64,000 nucleotides of DNA from JAHBXE01 sp044222195 (GCA_044222195.1 JBGANS010000008.1:62001-126000); one strand, 5' to 3'; shown: positions 1 to 8,575, counted from the first letter of the stretch. Numbers and translations: made by a program. Notes: a model not told the origin generated them from the sequence alone.

Positions 1-70
1 GCCGGCGGGGCCATGCACGGCCGTGTGTGCCGTTGCGTAACCTACACGACACCGATAACCAACTTTTTCC

Positions 71-99
71 TTGACAGCCCCCCCCCCCTCCTTCATTAT
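71..99 (+). promoter_or_regulatory. Sigma70-type promoter with poly-C spacer
   Basis: A perfect TTGACA (71-76) is followed after 17 nt by CATTAT (94-99), which matches the -10 consensus at four of six positions. The spacer contains an uninterrupted run of 11 C (78-88). It would drive the metallopeptidase gene that starts at 205, leaving a leader of about 100 nt. The leader contains a small hairpin (AAGCGGT / ACCGCTT, about 173-189) just before the start. Confidence 0.6.
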
Positions 100-204
100 T
101 GTGATAGCCCTAGGGCCTCGCGCGGCCGCGGTGTGCGCGCGCTGCGTTGAAGGCCGACCCGTCGTGAGACCAAGCGGTTTGACCGCTTTCGGGAGGGCTG
201 TTTC

Positions 205-657
205 ATGTTCCGCACGAGGACACTCATGGTTGCCTCGCTGTGCATCGCAACCGGATCGAGATGCGCGATGGCGGATGATCCTCTCGCCACGCTTCGAGCG
301 ATGTACCCGGACGTCCGCGTCCACAATGCGGGCAGGCACTACACCTATTTCTATGGCACCCGTATGTCGCCAGGAGCGACAGAGGCAGAAGCGGCGGCGG
401 CCTTCCTTGCTCAACACGGAGATGTATTTGGCGGGCCATTGACCCAAGGGCGGCCGGAACTCTCTGAGGATCGGTCGGTGCAATCCCCCGACGGTCGGTT
501 TGCGGTGTTCGCGTACCGTCAGAAGATTCGCGGCAAAGAAGTTGACGGGAGCCTGATCCGCATCAAGGTGCGGCGCGGAGAAGCGCCCTGTGTGGATTAC
601 GCTGCCGCGAGAATGGCCGGAGAGCCAACAGCCGGGAGCGAGCAGCCTGTCCTGTGA
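205..657 (+). CDS. N-terminal fragment of a secreted metallopeptidase (FTP-like propeptide)
   Basis: The 150-residue product starts with a signal peptide (about residues 1-23, ending near AMA-DDP). The middle part (AAFLAQHGDVFGG ... VFAYRQKIRGKEVDGSLIRIKV) resembles the FTP propeptide domain that precedes thermolysin- and fungalysin-type zinc peptidases. It ends at a TGA (655-657), and the next ORF continues in the same frame without a shift. The spacing between the propeptide strand (VDYAAARMAGEP) and the following helix (EAAILVVQGM) looks natural if the stop is ignored. I infer one gene broken by a nonsense codon, or a readthrough stop. GGGAGG at about 192-197 is a plausible ribosome binding site. 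Confidence 0.6.
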   Translation: MFRTRTLMVASLCIATGSRCAMADDPLATLRAMYPDVRVHNAGRHYTYFYGTRMSPGATEAEAAAAFLAQHGDVFGGPLTQGRPELSEDRSVQSPDGRFAVFAYRQKIRGKEVDGSLIRIKVRRGEAPCVDYAAARMAGEPTAGSEQPVL

Positions 658-2028
658 TTGGAAGCGGCGATTCTGGTTGTGCAGGGGATGTCCGGCATCG
701 AAGGATTGGTGGTTGAAGGATCGCCGGAGGTGGTTGTGTTGCGGGGCGAGCGAAACCGGCCGGATGCGTGGTGCTGGCGACTGACGACTCGCGAAGGCGA
801 CGGCCTATTGGCAAAACGGCGCGTGTACTACGTAGATACCGCTATGCCCCGGATCGTCCACGTGCGGAATTTCTTTGACAGTTTTGTTGACCCACCCACG
901 ACAGGTGCGGTGGAGGGAAGCGGAATGCCCGCGGCGGATCCTTGGTACCCGTATCGGGGTAACTCGAATGATCTGGTCACGCACCGCATTCCAGGCATCC
1001 GAGTAAACGGGACGCCTACCGGCCAAAGTACAACGTCGGCATATGCCGACGGGAACGGGGAGTTTTCCATCTCGGCAGGGGCGGCCAATCAGGCCATTAC
1101 GCTGGCGGCATCGTTCGGGCCCTACTCGCCACCGTCGTCTCGGAATGGCCAGTGGTACCACTTGTGGATCGTGAATGCGTCGCCTTCGGACTATCTTGCC
1201 GACTCGCAAGGTGCCAATGTGGGTGATGACCGACTACTGACGCTCAGCAGTAGCAACTCGCAGTTTGATTCGGAAATGAGAACCGCCCAGGTGGATTCGA
1301 TCATCTGCGCGCGGCGATGTCGAGACTTCTTACTCCAGTACGTGTGGCCAGGATATTCGCTCTTTCTGTATTTGCTTCCCAACGAGCCGGGCGTGGGAGG
1401 GCAAGGCGGAACGTGGGCACCCAACGGTGGCGGGTCGTTTACCCTTGCCTTTCGCCCGAGTTACAACCCTACACCGCCGCTCGTTGGATCGTGGAACGCC
1501 GCCTCGCACTCGACCATTGCTCACGAGTTTGGGCACGCCCTACTGCACATCGTCGCGCCCGAACTATTTGGGGTCAGCGGCTTTCATGAGGGATTTGCGG
1601 ATAGTTTCTCTACGTTACTACTGGACATTTCAGTTCAGGGACCGTCTCAGCGCATGGACGGCGGCAACATTCGTGATGATCCGACGGTAGTCAACTGTCA
1701 ATACCCCTTGACAACCAGCGAGTGCGGATGTGCGGCTGCACATTCCACAGGCCAGCTTCTCTCTGGCATCTGGGTTCGTATTCGGACAGGTCTCAAGTCG
1801 TACTACGGGAATTCAACTGGCTTGAATCATGCCAGAACGATCTTTGGGCAGTGGGCCATGGTTACTTCCGGAGGTGACGAGACATGCGAAGGCGCGTACC
1901 CAGGCACGCTCATCGAATTGCTGAGCTTGTTTCCGTCAGAGACGTCCGAGGACGCGCCGAAGATCGAGGTGATCCTGGCATCGTTCGCAGCGCACAATAT
2001 TTGTCAGAGTGGCCCTTGCAATGAGTGA
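658..2028 (+). CDS. Catalytic fragment of a zinc metallopeptidase (HEXXH)
   Basis: This continues the preceding fragment in the same frame after the TGA. The open frame begins at TTG 658 and the first ATG is at 688. The protein carries HEFGH (residues 289-293 counted from 658) and GFHEGFAD with Glu311, a gluzincin-like HEXXH...E arrangement, so it should be a zinc-dependent endopeptidase. Several Cys pairs in the last 100 residues (NCQYP, ECGCAA, DETCEG, NICQSGPC) suggest a disulfide-stabilised extracellular enzyme. No signal peptide of its own is present, which supports its being the lower half of the gene that starts at 205. The exact peptidase family is not certain. Confidence 0.65.
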   Translation: MEAAILVVQGMSGIEGLVVEGSPEVVVLRGERNRPDAWCWRLTTREGDGLLAKRRVYYVDTAMPRIVHVRNFFDSFVDPPTTGAVEGSGMPAADPWYPYRGNSNDLVTHRIPGIRVNGTPTGQSTTSAYADGNGEFSISAGAANQAITLAASFGPYSPPSSRNGQWYHLWIVNASPSDYLADSQGANVGDDRLLTLSSSNSQFDSEMRTAQVDSIICARRCRDFLLQYVWPGYSLFLYLLPNEPGVGGQGGTWAPNGGGSFTLAFRPSYNPTPPLVGSWNAASHSTIAHEFGHALLHIVAPELFGVSGFHEGFADSFSTLLLDISVQGPSQRMDGGNIRDDPTVVNCQYPLTTSECGCAAAHSTGQLLSGIWVRIRTGLKSYYGNSTGLNHARTIFGQWAMVTSGGDETCEGAYPGTLIELLSLFPSETSEDAPKIEVILASFAAHNICQSGPCNE

Positions 2029-2085
2029 ATGTACCTTACCGATGAACGGCTTTAAACTGGTTGCTCACTGGCCAGAGGCTGTGCT

Positions 2086-2787
2086 ATGAGAGTTTGTGCG
2101 TCATGTGCTATCGTCGTGGCTACCGTGCTCTGGTCGTCGTGTTCGTCCTTCTCCCAAGCTCCGCATGTGACCGGTACCCTCATCTGGCGCGAAGTGATTG
2201 CGGGTAGCAACATTCCTATTGCGCAGCCCAATGGACTACTCGAGCCCGGTGAAGGCGCACTGGTTGTCCTTTCTCTTTCTTTCAGTCCACCCGTCGGAAC
2301 ACCCGTACCATACCAAACTCCGGCGCCGGGCGGGATAGCCCCGGTCGCAGGTTTTTCGAGGGCCCTTTTCTCCCTGATCGCTTCCGGGGCCAACGGCGGT
2401 CAGTGGTCTCACCTGGAAACCAGTCCAGGATTCATTGGTAGCCTGGGGTTGGTATTCGAGGATGGAACTCTCGTATTCGCAAACGTCAGGCAACAGAATC
2501 CAGTCGGCCCCGCTTTCCCTCTCTCGGAAAATCCGTTGCCAAGCGTGTGGCGTGCGGTGTGGACGCCTTCCAGCTACGCCGCAAGAGCAGTTTCTTTTCT
2601 CCAACAACCACCAGCCAAGGGGCCAGCAGATTTGTTCGTTCATCTCGGCCAAGGCCCGAGCGGCCCCCTTTTCGGCTATGCGGATGCTGGAGTAACCTAC
2701 GGTCAGGTGTCAATCCCGGTCGCTCCCGCGCCGGGTGCCGCATTGACGTGTGGCCTTGGATTCGTAGTGAACCGACGACGGCGCTAG
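2086..2787 (+). CDS. Secreted protein with PEP-CTERM-like sorting tail
   Basis: The 233-residue protein has an N-terminal signal peptide (about 1-24, with a Cys-rich hydrophobic core). It ends in PAPGAALTCGLGFVVNRRRR, that is a PAP motif, a short hydrophobic stretch and an Arg cluster, the layout of PEP-CTERM sorting signals read by exosortase systems. The body is beta-rich with Gly, Pro and Ser, and I recognise no catalytic motif. It starts 58 nt after the metallopeptidase and may share its transcript. A second protein of this type lies at 46463-47281. No exosortase gene is in the window. The function of the body is unknown. Confidence 0.65.
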   Translation: MRVCASCAIVVATVLWSSCSSFSQAPHVTGTLIWREVIAGSNIPIAQPNGLLEPGEGALVVLSLSFSPPVGTPVPYQTPAPGGIAPVAGFSRALFSLIASGANGGQWSHLETSPGFIGSLGLVFEDGTLVFANVRQQNPVGPAFPLSENPLPSVWRAVWTPSSYAARAVSFLQQPPAKGPADLFVHLGQGPSGPLFGYADAGVTYGQVSIPVAPAPGAALTCGLGFVVNRRRR

Positions 2788-2914
2788 ACACTTGCATTCG
2801 GACGCCAAAGCAACTCGCCTGCACGGGTTCACGCGACCGCGTACAGGCGAGCCACCAGAACGAGTTCGGAGCCAAGGGCGATGCAGGCGGCAAGGCCTGC
2901 ACCACCAGTCCTCT

Positions 2915-3412
2915 CTACAGGCACGGCGTCTGGACGACGCGGACTTCCTGGCACTGGTTCCCGATGCGGACCTTGATGCAGGAGAGTGAGCGCCTCGATG
3001 TGAATGACGCTGTGGCCTCGAACGATGTGATCACCTGGGAGCAGGCCCCGTGGCCGCGATCGTTGTGGAGGATGACCTCCGGGGTGCGGTCGGAGAGATT
3101 GCAGGCGTCGAAGTGGACGTTGAAACCGGATTCGCGGTTGGTGCCCTTGGCGACGATGATCACCGTGCTGCCGGACTGGAAGGCCGAGAGCTGCAGGTCG
3201 CAGGGCATGATGAACTCCGGGCGGCGCTCTTCGTGCCGGGGTTCGGGCCGGCGGGGCGAGCCGAAACGCACCTTGATTCCGAACTGCGGCGGATGGAACG
3301 AGAGGCCACCGACCTTGACCTCCGGTCCCGCGCCCATGAGCGGCACGGCCAGGCCGGTGAGGCCCGCAACCAGACCGAGGCGAGTGAGACGGGATGTGGA
3401 GGTACCGAACAT
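2915..3412 (-). CDS. Hypothetical secreted protein
   Basis: Start ATG 3412 is chosen because AAGGAG lies six bases before it; a TTG at 3418 is the alternative. The 165-residue product has a signal peptide (TRLGLVAGLTGLAVPLMGAG) followed by a beta-rich domain with five Cys (MPCDLQ, DACNLS, HGACSQ, LSCIKV, NQCQEV), compatible with disulfides in an exported protein. I do not recognise the family. It is convergent with the gene ending at 2787 and divergent from the lipoprotein gene at 3727. Confidence 0.55.
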   Translation of the reverse strand: MFGTSTSRLTRLGLVAGLTGLAVPLMGAGPEVKVGGLSFHPPQFGIKVRFGSPRRPEPRHEERRPEFIMPCDLQLSAFQSGSTVIIVAKGTNRESGFNVHFDACNLSDRTPEVILHNDRGHGACSQVITSFEATASFTSRRSLSCIKVRIGNQCQEVRVVQTPCL

Positions 3413-3726
3413 GTCCAACTCCTTGCGATGTGCGTGGGGATAGATGCCGCGTCGTGCGGCGGGCCATTCCCGCGCTGGTGAAAGACTTGGGCGGGCCTCG
3501 CCGGAATGTTTGTTTGAGCTCCGGCGAAGCCGCGCGACCTGTTTGATTCGCCGGATCCCCTGTCGGGGCCGTGCGAAAGTCGCGTAAGTTAGGACGCACG
3601 AACCTGGAATAGGTTCCCGATGGATTTTCGATTCCGAACGCGGTTATTTGGTGAAATCAGACCCAAACGGATCGCGGACCGGGGGGACCCCTTGGCGCGG
3701 GGGCGGAGTTTGGTAGTCTGCGGCCC
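3413..3726. other. Intergenic region between divergent genes
   Basis: This stretch of about 310 bases separates two divergent genes. The only signals I see are the SD for the leftward gene next to 3412 and a -10-like TAGTCT at 3714-3719 beside the rightward ATG. No ORF with coding character and no clear hairpin terminator were seen. Confidence 0.4.
3714..3719 (+). promoter_or_regulatory. -10-like TAGTCT abutting start codon (3727)
   Basis: TAGTCT ends 7 nt before ATG 3727 and there is no Shine-Dalgarno sequence, so the predicted transcript starts at or next to the ATG. A TTGGCG lies 16 nt upstream as a weak -35. It is one of a repeated pattern in this window. Confidence 0.4.
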
Positions 3727-4362
3727 ATGAACGTACTTCGTCTGATTTTGTGCGTGGTGATGGCGCTGGTCATGGGCTCGTGCAAGGACGACGCCAAGCA
3801 GGAGATCCTGGACGTCTTCGACGCCTACAACGCGGCGGTGGACTCGAAGAACGGTGACGCCGTGCTCCCGCTGATCGACGAGAAGTACTTCGAAGAGATC
3901 GACCGGGTGCTGGCGGCGGCGCGAACAGCTCCCGCGGACAAGGTCTTCCGAATGCAGGCGTGGGAGCGCTTGTGGGTCGTGGCCATCCGCAACCGACTCA
4001 CGAAGGAAGAGATGGCGGGCCTGACCGGAAGGTCGCTGTTCAAGCTCACGGTCGATCGGGGCTGGAACCTGGACGACCTTGAGGGACCCTCGTTCACAGA
4101 GCTCGGGAAGATCACGTTCAAACCGCCGCGGGCCTTCGCGGAGCTGGTGTGGGACGGGTTCAAGACGGGCCTGCGGTACGAGTTCGTGAAGATCGACAAC
4201 ACGTGGAAGATTGATCCGATGTGCGAGGAGGAGTACGTCAACCGCATCATCGAAAAACTTGCGAGGATCACCAACTCCCGCGAGGATATGTGGATCAAGG
4301 ATTTCGAGAGCGCGGCCTCCGGGAAGCGGATCGGCGAGGGCATCTGGAGCCCGCCCAAGTAG
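3727..4362 (+). CDS. Putative lipoprotein
   Basis: The 211-residue protein starts MNVLRLILCVVMALVMGSCK, a lipoprotein signal peptide with Cys19 in a lipobox-like MGSC context. The remainder is a soluble, mostly helical domain (EILDVFDAYNAAVDSKNGDAVLPLIDEKYFEEI) that resembles the NTF2/SnoaL-like ketosteroid-isomerase fold seen in many small secreted proteins; this fold assignment is an inference from the pattern of helices. It lies 15 nt upstream of fabD and in the same direction, so it probably belongs to the same expression unit, although fabD has its own -10-like element. Confidence 0.6.
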   Translation: MNVLRLILCVVMALVMGSCKDDAKQEILDVFDAYNAAVDSKNGDAVLPLIDEKYFEEIDRVLAAARTAPADKVFRMQAWERLWVVAIRNRLTKEEMAGLTGRSLFKLTVDRGWNLDDLEGPSFTELGKITFKPPRAFAELVWDGFKTGLRYEFVKIDNTWKIDPMCEEEYVNRIIEKLARITNSREDMWIKDFESAASGKRIGEGIWSPPK

Positions 4363-4365
4363 CCC

Positions 4366-4371
4366 TACGAT
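4366..4371 (+). promoter_or_regulatory. -10-like TACGAT abutting fabD start
   Basis: TACGAT ends 6 nt before ATG 4378. The hexamer lies just after the stop codon of the upstream lipoprotein gene. No SD precedes fabD, so a leaderless mRNA is predicted. Confidence 0.4.
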
Positions 4372-4377
4372 TGAGCC

Positions 4378-5343
4378 ATGAACATGATCCTGCTATGTCC
4401 CGGCCAGGGCGCCCAGAGCGTGGGCATGGGCAAGGGGTGGTTCGACGCTTCGCCCGAGGCGCGGAAGGTCTTTGAAGATGCGGACAAGGCGCTGGGAAAC
4501 CGGCTCGGGGCGCCGCTGTCGCAGCTGTGCTTCTCGGGGCCGGTGGAGACGCTGAACAAGACCGATGTCTCGCAGCCCGCGATCTACACCACATCCGTCG
4601 CGTGCTGGAAGGGGATGATCGCCAGGACCGGTCACGGCAATGGCGAGGCGCCGCTCGCCGCCGCGGCGGGGCTGTCCCTGGGCGAGTACACGGCGCTTCA
4701 TCTGTCTGGAGCGATTTCGTTCCTCGATGGGTTGGAGCTGGTGACGCTTCGCGGCCGGGCGATGCAGGATGCGGCGGAGGCGGCGCCTTCGGGGATGCTG
4801 GCGTTGATCGGCGCGGATGAAGCGCAGGCCGCGGCGGTGTGTGACGAGGCCCGCGGCGGTGAAGTACTGGTGTGCGCGAACTTCAACGCGCCGGGGCAGG
4901 TTGTGCTCTCGGGGAGTAAGACGGCGATCGAACGGGCGGCGACAGTCGCGGCGGGCAAGGGCCTGCGGGCGGCGCCGTTACCGGTCGCCGGCGCGTTCCA
5001 CTCGCCGCTGATGGCCCCCGCGGCGGACCGGCTGCGTGCGGCGCTGGCCAAGACCACGATCAAGGACCCGCGGTGCCCCGTGGTTTCGAATGTAACAGCC
5101 GTGCCACACGCGGGATTGGCCGCATCCGGGGGAGTGGCGGGCCGTACAATGGCGGAGAGCATCCGGATGGCGCTCGTGAGCCAGTTGACGAGCCCGGTCC
5201 GGTGGGCCCAGTCGTGCCAATGGATGGCGGCGAACCTGAGCGGCGAGTATCACGAACTGGCGCCCGGAGTAACGCTCGCGGGCCTGATGCGGCGGATCGA
5301 TCGAGCTTTGAAGGTGACGAGCCATGACAAACCCGACGCGTAA
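4378..5343 (+). CDS. fabD: Malonyl-CoA:ACP transacylase FabD
   Basis: The 321-residue enzyme transfers malonyl groups from CoA to acyl carrier protein, the loading step of type II fatty-acid synthesis in the cytoplasm. The N-terminal GQGAQ motif (residues 9-13), the nucleophile elbow GLSLGEY with Ser100, and the catalytic His208 in GAFHSPLM are all present, and the length is normal for the family (about 300-320). The 3' end overlaps the next gene by 20 nt. fabG follows that gene, giving the order lipoprotein, fabD, lipoprotein, fabG; fabF/fabH and acpP are not in this stretch. Confidence 0.93.
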   Translation: MNMILLCPGQGAQSVGMGKGWFDASPEARKVFEDADKALGNRLGAPLSQLCFSGPVETLNKTDVSQPAIYTTSVACWKGMIARTGHGNGEAPLAAAAGLSLGEYTALHLSGAISFLDGLELVTLRGRAMQDAAEAAPSGMLALIGADEAQAAAVCDEARGGEVLVCANFNAPGQVVLSGSKTAIERAATVAAGKGLRAAPLPVAGAFHSPLMAPAADRLRAALAKTTIKDPRCPVVSNVTAVPHAGLAASGGVAGRTMAESIRMALVSQLTSPVRWAQSCQWMAANLSGEYHELAPGVTLAGLMRRIDRALKVTSHDKPDA

Positions 5344-6055
5344 GAGTGTGCTGATCGTTCTGGCCGCGACCGTGGCGCTGGGCGTTGCGGGCTGCGAAAA
5401 GAAGAAGAAGGCGCCGCCCCCACCGCCGCCGCCGCCACCGCCGAAGGTGGAACTGCCCAAGCCGGTGGATATCCAGGCCGTGCTGCAGGAGATGAAGTCG
5501 GATGCGCGGGTGAAGTTTGTCGAGGAGCAAGCGCCCGCGGACCGCAGCCTGGCCGAGGGCGCGATCAAGCTCGCAAACGCCCTGGCCAAGGGCGATGCCA
5601 CGGGGCTCAAGGGAATGCTCGACTCCGGGTCGAGGGCGATCGTCGATGAGCTGCAGAGCTCGGGCGATTGGGAGAGCGAGACGAAGGTCATCGAGCAAGT
5701 ACGGATCGTGGCGGTCTCGAACACATCCGACGCGAGCCCGACCAACTCGCTGGTGGGCATGGCGATCCAGGCGCCGGGCGGGGCGTACCTCTTGGCCTGG
5801 AACGGCACCAAGCAGGACGAGCACTGGGTGTTCAGCGCGGCGCTGAGCCAGCCGGACAAGCGCTCTCGGGCCTCGGACTTTGACGGTGTTTCGATCCAGA
5901 CCACGGCGCTTCCGGCGGAAGACATCACGATTCCACGGCCGGGAGCGAACGTTCCCGGGGCCAAGCCCGAGTCCGGAGCGGCGCCAGCGGAGTCGCCCTC
6001 GAATCCCCGTCGCAAGAGCACGCCCGCGGGGCCGATCACCATTCCGGGCGGCTGA
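5324..6055 (+). CDS. Putative lipoprotein with Lys/Pro-rich linker
   Basis: The gene overlaps fabD by 20 nt and has AAGGTGA seven bases before its ATG, so it is translationally coupled. The 243-residue protein has a lipoprotein signal with lipobox VAGC (Cys24), then a run of Lys followed by ten Pro (about residues 25-40), and then a helical/beta domain of about 150 residues. The Pro tract looks like a spacer lifting the globular domain off the membrane. The C-terminus is again Pro- and Ser-rich (ESGAAPAESPSNPRRKS). I recognise no family. Its place between two fab genes is probably positional rather than functional. Confidence 0.65.
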   Translation: MTNPTRKSVLIVLAATVALGVAGCEKKKKAPPPPPPPPPPKVELPKPVDIQAVLQEMKSDARVKFVEEQAPADRSLAEGAIKLANALAKGDATGLKGMLDSGSRAIVDELQSSGDWESETKVIEQVRIVAVSNTSDASPTNSLVGMAIQAPGGAYLLAWNGTKQDEHWVFSAALSQPDKRSRASDFDGVSIQTTALPAEDITIPRPGANVPGAKPESGAAPAESPSNPRRKSTPAGPITIPGG

Positions 6056-6075
6056 TTTCGCGCCGGTCCGGCTTC

Positions 6076-6081
6076 TATCAT
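6076..6081 (+). promoter_or_regulatory. -10-like TATCAT abutting fabG start
   Basis: TATCAT ends 5 nt before ATG 6087. No Shine-Dalgarno sequence lies in between (only CGGGC), so fabG is predicted to be leaderless. Confidence 0.4.
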
Positions 6082-6086
6082 CGGGC

Positions 6087-6833
6087 ATGACAACTGCTGA
6101 ACGTCGCGTTGCGTTTGTGACCGGGGCGAGCCGCGGCATTGGCCGCTCTATCGCCCAGCGCCTGGCGAAAGAGGGCCGGCACGTGGTGCTGGTCAGCCGG
6201 ACGGCGGGGCCCCTGTCGGACCTGGCATCGCAGATCAAAGATGCGGGCGGCTCGGCGTCGTTCAAGGCCGTCGATGTCGGCGATTCGGCGGCGCTCACCA
6301 AGACGATTGAAGAGGTCGTCGCGGAACAGGGCCGACTGGACATTCTCGTGAACAACGCCGGGATCACCAAGGACGGCCTGGTGCTGCGGATGTCGGACGA
6401 GGACTGGAACGCCGTGATCCAGACGAACCTGACGTCCGCGTTTGTCGCGATCCGCTCGGCGGCGCGAGAAATGATGAAGAAGCGTTTCGGCCGGATTGTC
6501 AACATCGGCTCGACCAGCGGCGTCGTGGGGAATGCGGGACAGGCGAACTACGCCGCGGCGAAGGCGGGGCTGATCGGGCTGACCAAGACCATCGCGCGGG
6601 AAATCGGGAGCAAGGGCGTGACGTGCAACCTGATCGCGCCGGGGTTTATCGAGACGGACATGACGGCGAACCTGCCGCAGGACATCAAGGACGGCGTGAT
6701 CAAGATGATGGCGGTGAAACGGCTCGGCGCCGGCGAGGACATCGCGGCGGCGGTGAGCTATGTCACGAGCGACGACGCGGGGTTCCTGACGGGGCAGGTG
6801 ATCTGCGTGGACGGCGGGCTCACGATGTGCTGA
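6087..6833 (+). CDS. fabG: 3-oxoacyl-ACP reductase FabG
   Basis: The 248-residue short-chain dehydrogenase performs the NADPH-dependent reduction of 3-oxoacyl-ACP in fatty-acid elongation. Visible motifs are the Rossmann TGASRGIG near the N-terminus, NNAG, the catalytic Ser142 (NIGSTSG), Tyr155 and Lys159 (YAAAK), and the C-terminal LTGQVICVDGGLTM typical of FabG. I chose ATG 6087 rather than the open frame upstream because the protein then starts at the family position (MTTAERRVAFVTGAS). It lies 31 nt after the lipoprotein gene and is the last gene of this rightward cluster. Confidence 0.93.
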   Translation: MTTAERRVAFVTGASRGIGRSIAQRLAKEGRHVVLVSRTAGPLSDLASQIKDAGGSASFKAVDVGDSAALTKTIEEVVAEQGRLDILVNNAGITKDGLVLRMSDEDWNAVIQTNLTSAFVAIRSAAREMMKKRFGRIVNIGSTSGVVGNAGQANYAAAKAGLIGLTKTIAREIGSKGVTCNLIAPGFIETDMTANLPQDIKDGVIKMMAVKRLGAGEDIAAAVSYVTSDDAGFLTGQVICVDGGLTMC

Positions 6834-6932
6834 GCGGTTCGTGAAGAGTCGCGATGTGACCGAGTTCGGCCGAGCCGCACACGGGGCCGGGTGCGCGATA
6901 GACCCGCGATCACCATCGCCGCAACATGAAAC

Positions 6933-7442
6933 CTACGTACCGTTCGCTGAGGGCGGCGCTTCGGCCTTTCGGTCGCGTTCGGGACCGCTGAGCAGGATGA
7001 TCCCGGTAATGATGAGCACGACCGCCGCGGCCTTGCGGACGGTCATGGATTCGCCGAGCATGAGCCAGCCGAGCAGAACCGCGGAGGCGGGTGCGAGGCT
7101 GAAGGCGATGGGCCGGAGGATGGAGATGTCGCCCCCCGGCATGGAAAGTCCGGAGTAAAAAAAGAACACGCCCGCGAACCCCGCGAGCAGGCCCGAGCCG
7201 AGGATCAGTTTCAGCCACGTGGCCGCCGTCGCGCCGCGGAACCAACCCGAGACCTCATGGCCGAATCCCACGCCGCGCGACGCGAGTATGTACGCGATGA
7301 CGGCGAGCGGGAGGGTCACGGCGGCTCGGACCAGGAACGCCGCGAGCGGGCCCACCTCCTTGGAGTTGAGGGCGGACTTGGTGTAGATCTCGCCGACGCC
7401 CCAGCAGAGCCCGGCGAGGATGGCGAAGAGGATGGGTTTCAT
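6933..7442 (-). CDS. Half-size EamA/DMT-family transporter
   Basis: The 169-residue, very hydrophobic protein has about five membrane helices and a single EamA unit (AGLCWGVGEIYTKSALN at the N-terminus, RPIAFSLAPASAVLLGWLMLGE in the fourth helix). Most drug/metabolite transporters have two such units (about 300 residues), so this one presumably works as a dimer. The substrate cannot be told from sequence. The start ATG 7442 lies 8 nt after the stop codon of the upstream hydrolase gene, which suggests one transcript. Confidence 0.75.
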   Translation of the reverse strand: MKPILFAILAGLCWGVGEIYTKSALNSKEVGPLAAFLVRAAVTLPLAVIAYILASRGVGFGHEVSGWFRGATAATWLKLILGSGLLAGFAGVFFFYSGLSMPGGDISILRPIAFSLAPASAVLLGWLMLGESMTVRKAAAVVLIITGIILLSGPERDRKAEAPPSANGT

Positions 7443-7450
7443 GGCGTGGC

Positions 7451-8569
7451 TCACTTCGCAGGAACAGGCGTGGGAGCCCCGACGAGCTTCGCGAGGTCCC
7501 TCGCGAGGGCGCCGAGGTGGGACCCTTCGGTGTTGCACATGATTGCGACGACGACGCCGCGATCGGGGAGGAGCAGCAGGTGGGTGGCGGCTTTTTCCTG
7601 GGCTCCGCTGTGCTCGATGGCGCGGGTGCCGTCGAACTCGCCCACTCCGAAGCCGAGCCCGTAGGTGGTTTCCTTGCCGTCCCGCGTTCTTTGCATGGTC
7701 CACATCCGCTCGCGCGTGGCGTCGTCAACGAGTGTGCCGGTGACCATGCCGAGGCCGAAACGGGCCATGTCCGTTGCGGTCGAGATAAACCCGCCGCCGG
7801 GCAGTTTCCAACTCACATCGGTATCGGTCGACCTCACCATCCCTCCTGCCGCATCCCCCGCCCCCTTGTGGTACCCCACGGCGCTGTGCGGGATGTCCTC
7901 CCACTGGTAGTCTGGGCGGAGCGTGGCCATGCCGCAGGGCGTCGCGATGCGGACCTTGACGAGCTCGGCGAAGGGTTGTTTGCCGGCCCTTTCCGCGACG
8001 GCGCCGATGAGCATGTACCCGTGGGTCGAGTACGAGTATGCCGTGCCCGGCTCGTTGATCAGCGGCGACTCCTTGAACGTGTCGAGCGCGAGGATCGTGT
8101 CCTTGAACGGGTGCGGGTAGTCATACGCACGCTCGGTCTTGATCACCTTGCCGTTGGTGTAGTGGACGATCCCGCCCTGGTGGCACAGAAGCTGCCGGGT
8201 CGTGATCGGCCAGGGCTTCTCTGGAAACTCGGGGACGAGCGTCCGCACGTTCGCGTCGAGATCGAGTTTGCCTTCCTTGACGAGTTGCATCGCCACGACA
8301 GCGGTAAGGGGCTTGGACACCGATGCCCATCTGTACATCGTCTGCTCGGACGCCGAGACCTTCGCCTCGCGGTCCTCGAAACCAAAGCTCTCGGCGTCGA
8401 TGACTTTACCGTCGCGTCCAATAGCGAGCGAGAGGCCGACGATGTTCTGCGCGGCAACTTCCTGGTCGACCCGGGCGCGGACCCTGGCGGCGAGGTCGGA
8501 CGGTTGGGCGATCACCGCGGCCGTGGCGCTGAGCACGAGGGCGATGCAGGGTCGCAAAGTGGCGTTCAT
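7451..8569 (-). CDS. Class C beta-lactamase-like serine hydrolase
   Basis: The 372-residue protein has a signal peptide (about 1-21, ending IAQ-PSD) and the serine beta-lactamase/DD-peptidase fold. Motif one is Ser83-V-S-Lys86 (SXXK), motif two is the YSTHGY loop, with YST in place of the usual YXN, and motif three is HSG near the C-terminus (AIEHSGAQEKAATHLLLLP). Such enzymes (family S12-like) are periplasmic or extracellular esterases and peptidases more often than true beta-lactamases. ATG 8569 is chosen over the longer open frame because it gives the signal peptide and has a -10-like TACACT six bases upstream. Confidence 0.82.
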   Translation of the reverse strand: MNATLRPCIALVLSATAAVIAQPSDLAARVRARVDQEVAAQNIVGLSLAIGRDGKVIDAESFGFEDREAKVSASEQTMYRWASVSKPLTAVVAMQLVKEGKLDLDANVRTLVPEFPEKPWPITTRQLLCHQGGIVHYTNGKVIKTERAYDYPHPFKDTILALDTFKESPLINEPGTAYSYSTHGYMLIGAVAERAGKQPFAELVKVRIATPCGMATLRPDYQWEDIPHSAVGYHKGAGDAAGGMVRSTDTDVSWKLPGGGFISTATDMARFGLGMVTGTLVDDATRERMWTMQRTRDGKETTYGLGFGVGEFDGTRAIEHSGAQEKAATHLLLLPDRGVVVAIMCNTEGSHLGALARDLAKLVGAPTPVPAK

Positions 8570-8575
8570 GCGACG

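Noticed and set aside
5060..6505. 481-codon open frame on the minus strand over fabD, lipoprotein and fabG
   Set aside because: Runs across three well-supported plus-strand genes; Arg-rich without motifs.
7451..8569. True antibiotic-resistance beta-lactamase
   Set aside because: The SXXK and HSG motifs are shared with many serine esterases and DD-peptidases, and motif two is YST rather than YXN, so resistance cannot be claimed.
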